This document shows, piece by piece, positions 14,952 through 16,925 of a stretch of 16,925 nt of DNA; within the stretch, counting starts at the first letter, position 1; every line of letters starts with the position of its first letter. The DNA is from CAYNTC01 sp964432925 (GTDB taxonomy: Bacteria; Planctomycetota; Phycisphaerae; Sedimentisphaerales; Anaerobacaceae): NCBI GenBank assembly GCA_964432925.1, contig CAYSPM010000047.1:1-16925 (forward strand), read 5' to 3'. Position numbers and translations under genes: made by a program. The notes beneath the pieces are model-generated. The model searched no databases and was not told the origin of the DNA. It worked only from the letters and a program-made list of their open reading frames with translations.

Positions 14952-15243
14952 TTTCTCTCAGGTTGGTGCCAATCGCCATCTGCACGTACTTCTCAATTTG
15001 CTCAGCTAGCTGGCCCAATGAAGCAAGCTGGAAATCTTCATAGTGGCCTGGAACAAACTCACCGTCCAGCGCTTTCTTGGAGATCCTCACTCGTATCACC
15101 GACGGTTGGGCCTGTGATTTGCTAAAATCGCTGTCTTTATGCTCGGTTAGTTCAACACGCCAGTCCTCACTGATAAACACGAGGCACTTACCTGTAAAGA
15201 CCGCTGTCGGAAAATAATCGCACAATAACTTAAGCGTTTCCAT
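14941..15243 (-). CDS. Unknown 100-residue protein
   Basis: I do not recognise a family. The protein is soluble, slightly acidic, with no signal peptide or membrane span. It begins METLKLLCDYFPTAVFTGKC and contains VFISEDWRVELTEHKDSD (about 22-39), a segment like two beta strands, then PSVIRVRISKKALDGEF and a C-terminal helix LGQLAEQIEKYVQ. The start at 15243 is supported by a strong AAGAGGATAA just upstream. It is the first gene of the minus-strand set leading to the micro-ORF, yggU and the MATE gene, and a strong hairpin lies 18 bases before its start codon. Confidence 0.7.
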   Translation of the reverse strand: METLKLLCDYFPTAVFTGKCLVFISEDWRVELTEHKDSDFSKSQAQPSVIRVRISKKALDGEFVPGHYEDFQLASLGQLAEQIEKYVQMAIGTNLRENVD

Positions 15244-15261
15244 TTATCCTCTTATGTTTAG

Positions 15262-15288
15262 CCCACCAATTTCCAATTTATTGGTGGG
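15262..15288. promoter_or_regulatory. 9-bp perfect hairpin before the 100-aa gene
   Basis: CCCACCAAT (15262-15270) and ATTGGTGGG (15280-15288) are exact complements around a 9-base spacer. No T-run follows on either strand, so a standard intrinsic terminator is unlikely. Its place 18 bases from the start codon suggests an operator or leader hairpin. Confidence 0.45.
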
Positions 15289-15389
15289 TCATCGAATAAA
15301 AACATATCCGAATAACTGCGAATCGTCAAGTAATAACAGTTTCAATAATCGCTCACAATCCCTGGTGTGATTATTTTAGGCCGACCTTA

Positions 15390-15418
15390 TTGACTTCACC
15401 GATGAGCCATGCTATCAT
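15390..15418 (+). promoter_or_regulatory. Sigma70-type promoter for the BrnT-like gene
   Basis: TTGACT (15390-15395), an exact 17-bp spacer, TATCAT (15413-15418): five of six matches in each box. The expected transcription start is near 15425, about 48 bases before the ATG of the BrnT-like frame. Confidence 0.6.
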
Positions 15419-15472
15419 TTCGGTTGGCAGCAAAGGATTATTGTGCCATGGCAAAAATAGGGTGCGTCATCA

Positions 15473-15566
15473 ATGACAATGAAAATAAAGGGAATTATCT
15501 GGCTGGATTCGGTCATCGAGAAGATTGGTACCAAGCATCACGTTTCCTGCGAGGAAGTCTGCCAGA
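15473..15566 (+). CDS. BrnT-like (DUF497) toxin, N-terminal fragment cut by assembly gap
   Basis: The first 31 codons run into the N gap: an opening MTMKIKGIIWLDSVIEKIG, then TKHHVSCEEVCQ. The pattern IIW, I-E-K-I, K-H-x-V, E-E-V matches the first strands and helix of the DUF497/BrnT ribonuclease toxins, which cleave RNA and are held by a BrnA antitoxin encoded just downstream. About two thirds of the gene, and any antitoxin, would be in the gap. A good promoter is 55 bp upstream. A second ATG at 15479 is also possible; the ribosome binding site (ATAGGG) is weak and far. The call rests on a short stretch. Confidence 0.5.
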
Positions 15567-15666
15567 NNNNNNNNNNNNNNNNNNNNNNNNNNNNNNNNNN
15601 NNNNNNNNNNNNNNNNNNNNNNNNNNNNNNNNNNNNNNNNNNNNNNNNNNNNNNNNNNNNNNNNNN
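15567..15666. other. Assembly gap (100 N)
   Basis: Exactly 100 N, the usual placeholder for a scaffold join of unknown size. Two convergent genes enter it and neither finishes. The missing parts (about 40 codons of pyrD, about 60 of a BrnT-like protein) need some 300 bp, so the true gap is likely longer. Confidence 0.95.
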
Positions 15667-16460
15667 GCGATGATAAATTCGACGGCATCCGAGGCGGTTC
15701 TGATTCCCCCCATTCCAAGAATGGGTATTTTGCAATCCTTTGCCACCTCATTGTAAACTTTGTTAACGAGATAAACCGCTATTGGTTTTATTGCAGGCCC
15801 CGACAGGCCGCCGGTCCGGTTGGCCAGAATGGGCTTGCGAGTTTCAATGTCGATGACCATTGCTGTGAATGTATTTATCAAACTAAGTGCATCGGCACCA
15901 GCTTCAATCGCTGCGCGAGCAATCACACTAATGTCTGTGACGGAAGGGGACAGCTTTACTATTAACACTTTATCTTTGGCAGCTTTCTTAACAGCCGATG
16001 TGATTTCTGTGACTATTTTTGGGTCTGTGCCGAAACTAATCCCGCCCTTTTCAACGTTAGGGCAACTGATATTCAGTTCAAATCCCGTTATAGCCTTTTC
16101 TGTCGCAAGCCGCTCGACCACGGCAACGTATTCGCCGATAGTCTCACCGGCAACATTGACAAAAACCGCCGGCTTGATGTTCTCCCGAAGAGGCAATTTC
16201 TCTTCGATGAATTTGTTTAGCCCGATATTAGCTAAGCCGATCGCGTTGAGCATGCCGCAGTCCGTCTCAACAATTCTTGGCGTCGGATTGCCTTTTCGTG
16301 GCTTTAGGGTGATGCTCTTAGTAATGAACCCACCCAGCGAGTTTATATCCATAAAGTCACTTAGCTCATCGGCGTATCCACACGTCCCGGAAGCCGTGAA
16401 TACCGGATTTGCTATCCGAATCCCCGCAAAATCAACCGAAATATCAACCTGTTCGCTCAC
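15667..16460 (-). CDS. pyrD: Dihydroorotate dehydrogenase B catalytic subunit, C-terminus lost in gap
   Basis: PyrD oxidises dihydroorotate to orotate in pyrimidine synthesis; class 1B enzymes work with the iron-sulfur flavoprotein PyrK and NAD+. 264 residues are visible of about 305. FMN and substrate motifs: FTASGTCGYADE (21-32), SITLKPRKGNPTPR with Lys48 just before, NAIGLANIG, the class 1 active-site loop FELNISCPNVEKGG with Cys133 as catalytic base, VKLSPSVTDI (Lys169), INTFTAMVID, GGLSGPAIKPIAV and GMGGIRTASDAVEFII. The GTG start at 16460 follows directly on an in-frame TAA. After the gap the same frame gives a non-PyrD sequence, so the N count does not preserve the frame. No pyrK is in the window. 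Confidence 0.93.
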
Positions 16461-16504
16461 TTAATGTATTGCCAAAATTGTATCAATATAGATATTGTAC
16501 TATT

Positions 16505-16925
16505 TCATTCGAGGACATTAACTTCCTCATAATCGCTTATGTCATAATCGTCTTCGTAACTGAACTCTACTTTGCTTTGCCTAATAATTTCAGCCAAAAT
16601 ATCTTCCAGAAAGCCTTGATTAACCGCCTCGCGAAACCTATCGAGAAGGATAGATATGTTAATTATCTCCTCAATGCAGGCCATGTAGCGTGAGACAATC
16701 TTTTTGACTGAGTACTGCTCCTCGGCTTGTTTTTGTATCTTGCTCTTTAGGATTGAAACTGACTCTGAGGATTTTATTACAAATGTTACTGGATATTTCT
16801 CGATTTTATCTATGTCGAGAAAATATTTATTTACATCCACAGTCTCGGTCACTTGGAAAAACCGCCCAAGTGGTTTCATAACAAAGTCAATTCCTCCATC
16901 ATTTGCATTGGTACGGCCAGTTTTG
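16505..16925 (-). CDS. Restriction-endonuclease-like protein, C-terminal part (N-terminus outside window)
   Basis: 139 residues are visible. The frame is open to the window edge, so the ATG at 16879 is probably internal. The entering sequence reads TGRTNANDGGIDFV, then MKPLGRFFQVTE. D-G-G-I-D followed about ten residues later by a hydrophobic strand with Q-V resembles the Mrr/PD-(D/E)XK nuclease core (D-G-G-I-D ... Q-x-K), and close relatives are, from memory, annotated as type II restriction endonucleases. The expected Lys after Q-V is Thr here. Downstream are helices (KSKIQKQAEEQYSVKKIVSRY) and a very acidic tail (YEDDYDISDYEEVNVLE). Its stop is 44 bp before the pyrD start. A partner methyltransferase would have to be outside the window. 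Confidence 0.55.
   Translation of the reverse strand, partial: KTGRTNANDGGIDFVMKPLGRFFQVTETVDVNKYFLDIDKIEKYPVTFVIKSSESVSILKSKIQKQAEEQYSVKKIVSRYMACIEEIINISILLDRFREAVNQGFLEDILAEIIRQSKVEFSYEDDYDISDYEEVNVLE

Larger units (their letters stand above)
15244..15566. other. Intergenic region before the gap
   Basis: 323 bp holding the hairpin at 15262-15288, the promoter at 15390-15418 and the start of the BrnT-like gene. Around 15342-15375, AATAATC-gct-CACA faces TGTGATTATT, an imperfect inverted repeat that could be an operator. The rest shows nothing I can name. Confidence 0.45.

Noticed and set aside
15513..15566. Frame continuing pyrD beyond the gap (GRLPRRKRDAWYQSSR)
   Set aside because: Does not resemble the PyrD C-terminus (expected AGA-x-x-V-x-x-GT); the frame across the Ns is arbitrary and the segment fits the BrnT-like gene on the other strand.
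1..16925. tRNA, rRNA, CRISPR arrays, full insertion sequences
   Set aside because: None seen: no spaced identical repeats, no transposase frame, no cloverleaf I could support by eye.

Overview
The window reads as a Gram-negative, lipid A-making bacterium, most likely Planctomycetota (Phycisphaerae-like) and probably a metagenome-assembled scaffold. The support is LpxD together with LpxI, a DUF1080 (3-keto-disaccharide hydrolase-type) lipoprotein, a transglutaminase-like/TPR protein, dispersed small repeats and a 100-N scaffold gap. The taxon is inferred from gene content; no rRNA gene is present.

Layout. Positions 63-2200 (+) hold a degenerate Kdo/WaaP-like kinase and a GT4 glycosyltransferase. 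Convergent with them on the minus strand runs a lipid A/LPS block: GT9 heptosyltransferase-like (8563-7511), lpxD (7020-5965, with a good sigma70-type promoter at 7184-7157), lpxI (5631-4795), a two-domain kinase with both catalytic sites intact (4754-3372) and an HPr kinase-like P-loop protein (3301-2192). lpxD and lpxI are separated by a nested repeat: a 138-bp MITE-like element inserted in a dRS3-like palindrome. Next on the minus strand come mnmA (9903-8848) with a 29-codon membrane micro-ORF overlapping its start, and the transglutaminase/TPR protein (11805-10198).

Positions 11806-12385 are non-coding, with a paired dRS3-like repeat and an inverted repeat that could hide a Shine-Dalgarno sequence upstream of the DUF1080 lipoprotein (12386-13081, +). 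A compact minus-strand operon follows, in transcription order: 100-aa unknown, 39-aa unknown micro-ORF, YggU/DUF167, MATE transporter (15243 to 13100). The micro-ORF overlaps both neighbours.

The right end has a promoter and the first 31 codons of a BrnT-like (DUF497) toxin running into the gap at 15567-15666, the gap-truncated pyrD (minus strand, class 1B dihydroorotate dehydrogenase), and the C-terminal part of a restriction-endonuclease-like protein that leaves the window at 16925.

How they fit together: LpxD and LpxI make the acylated glucosamine precursors of lipid A. The GT9 and GT4 enzymes probably extend the core or surface glycan, and the WaaP-like kinases probably phosphorylate core sugars. 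The least familiar parts are the kinase cluster with its HprK-like member, the micro-ORFs, and the nested mobile repeat.
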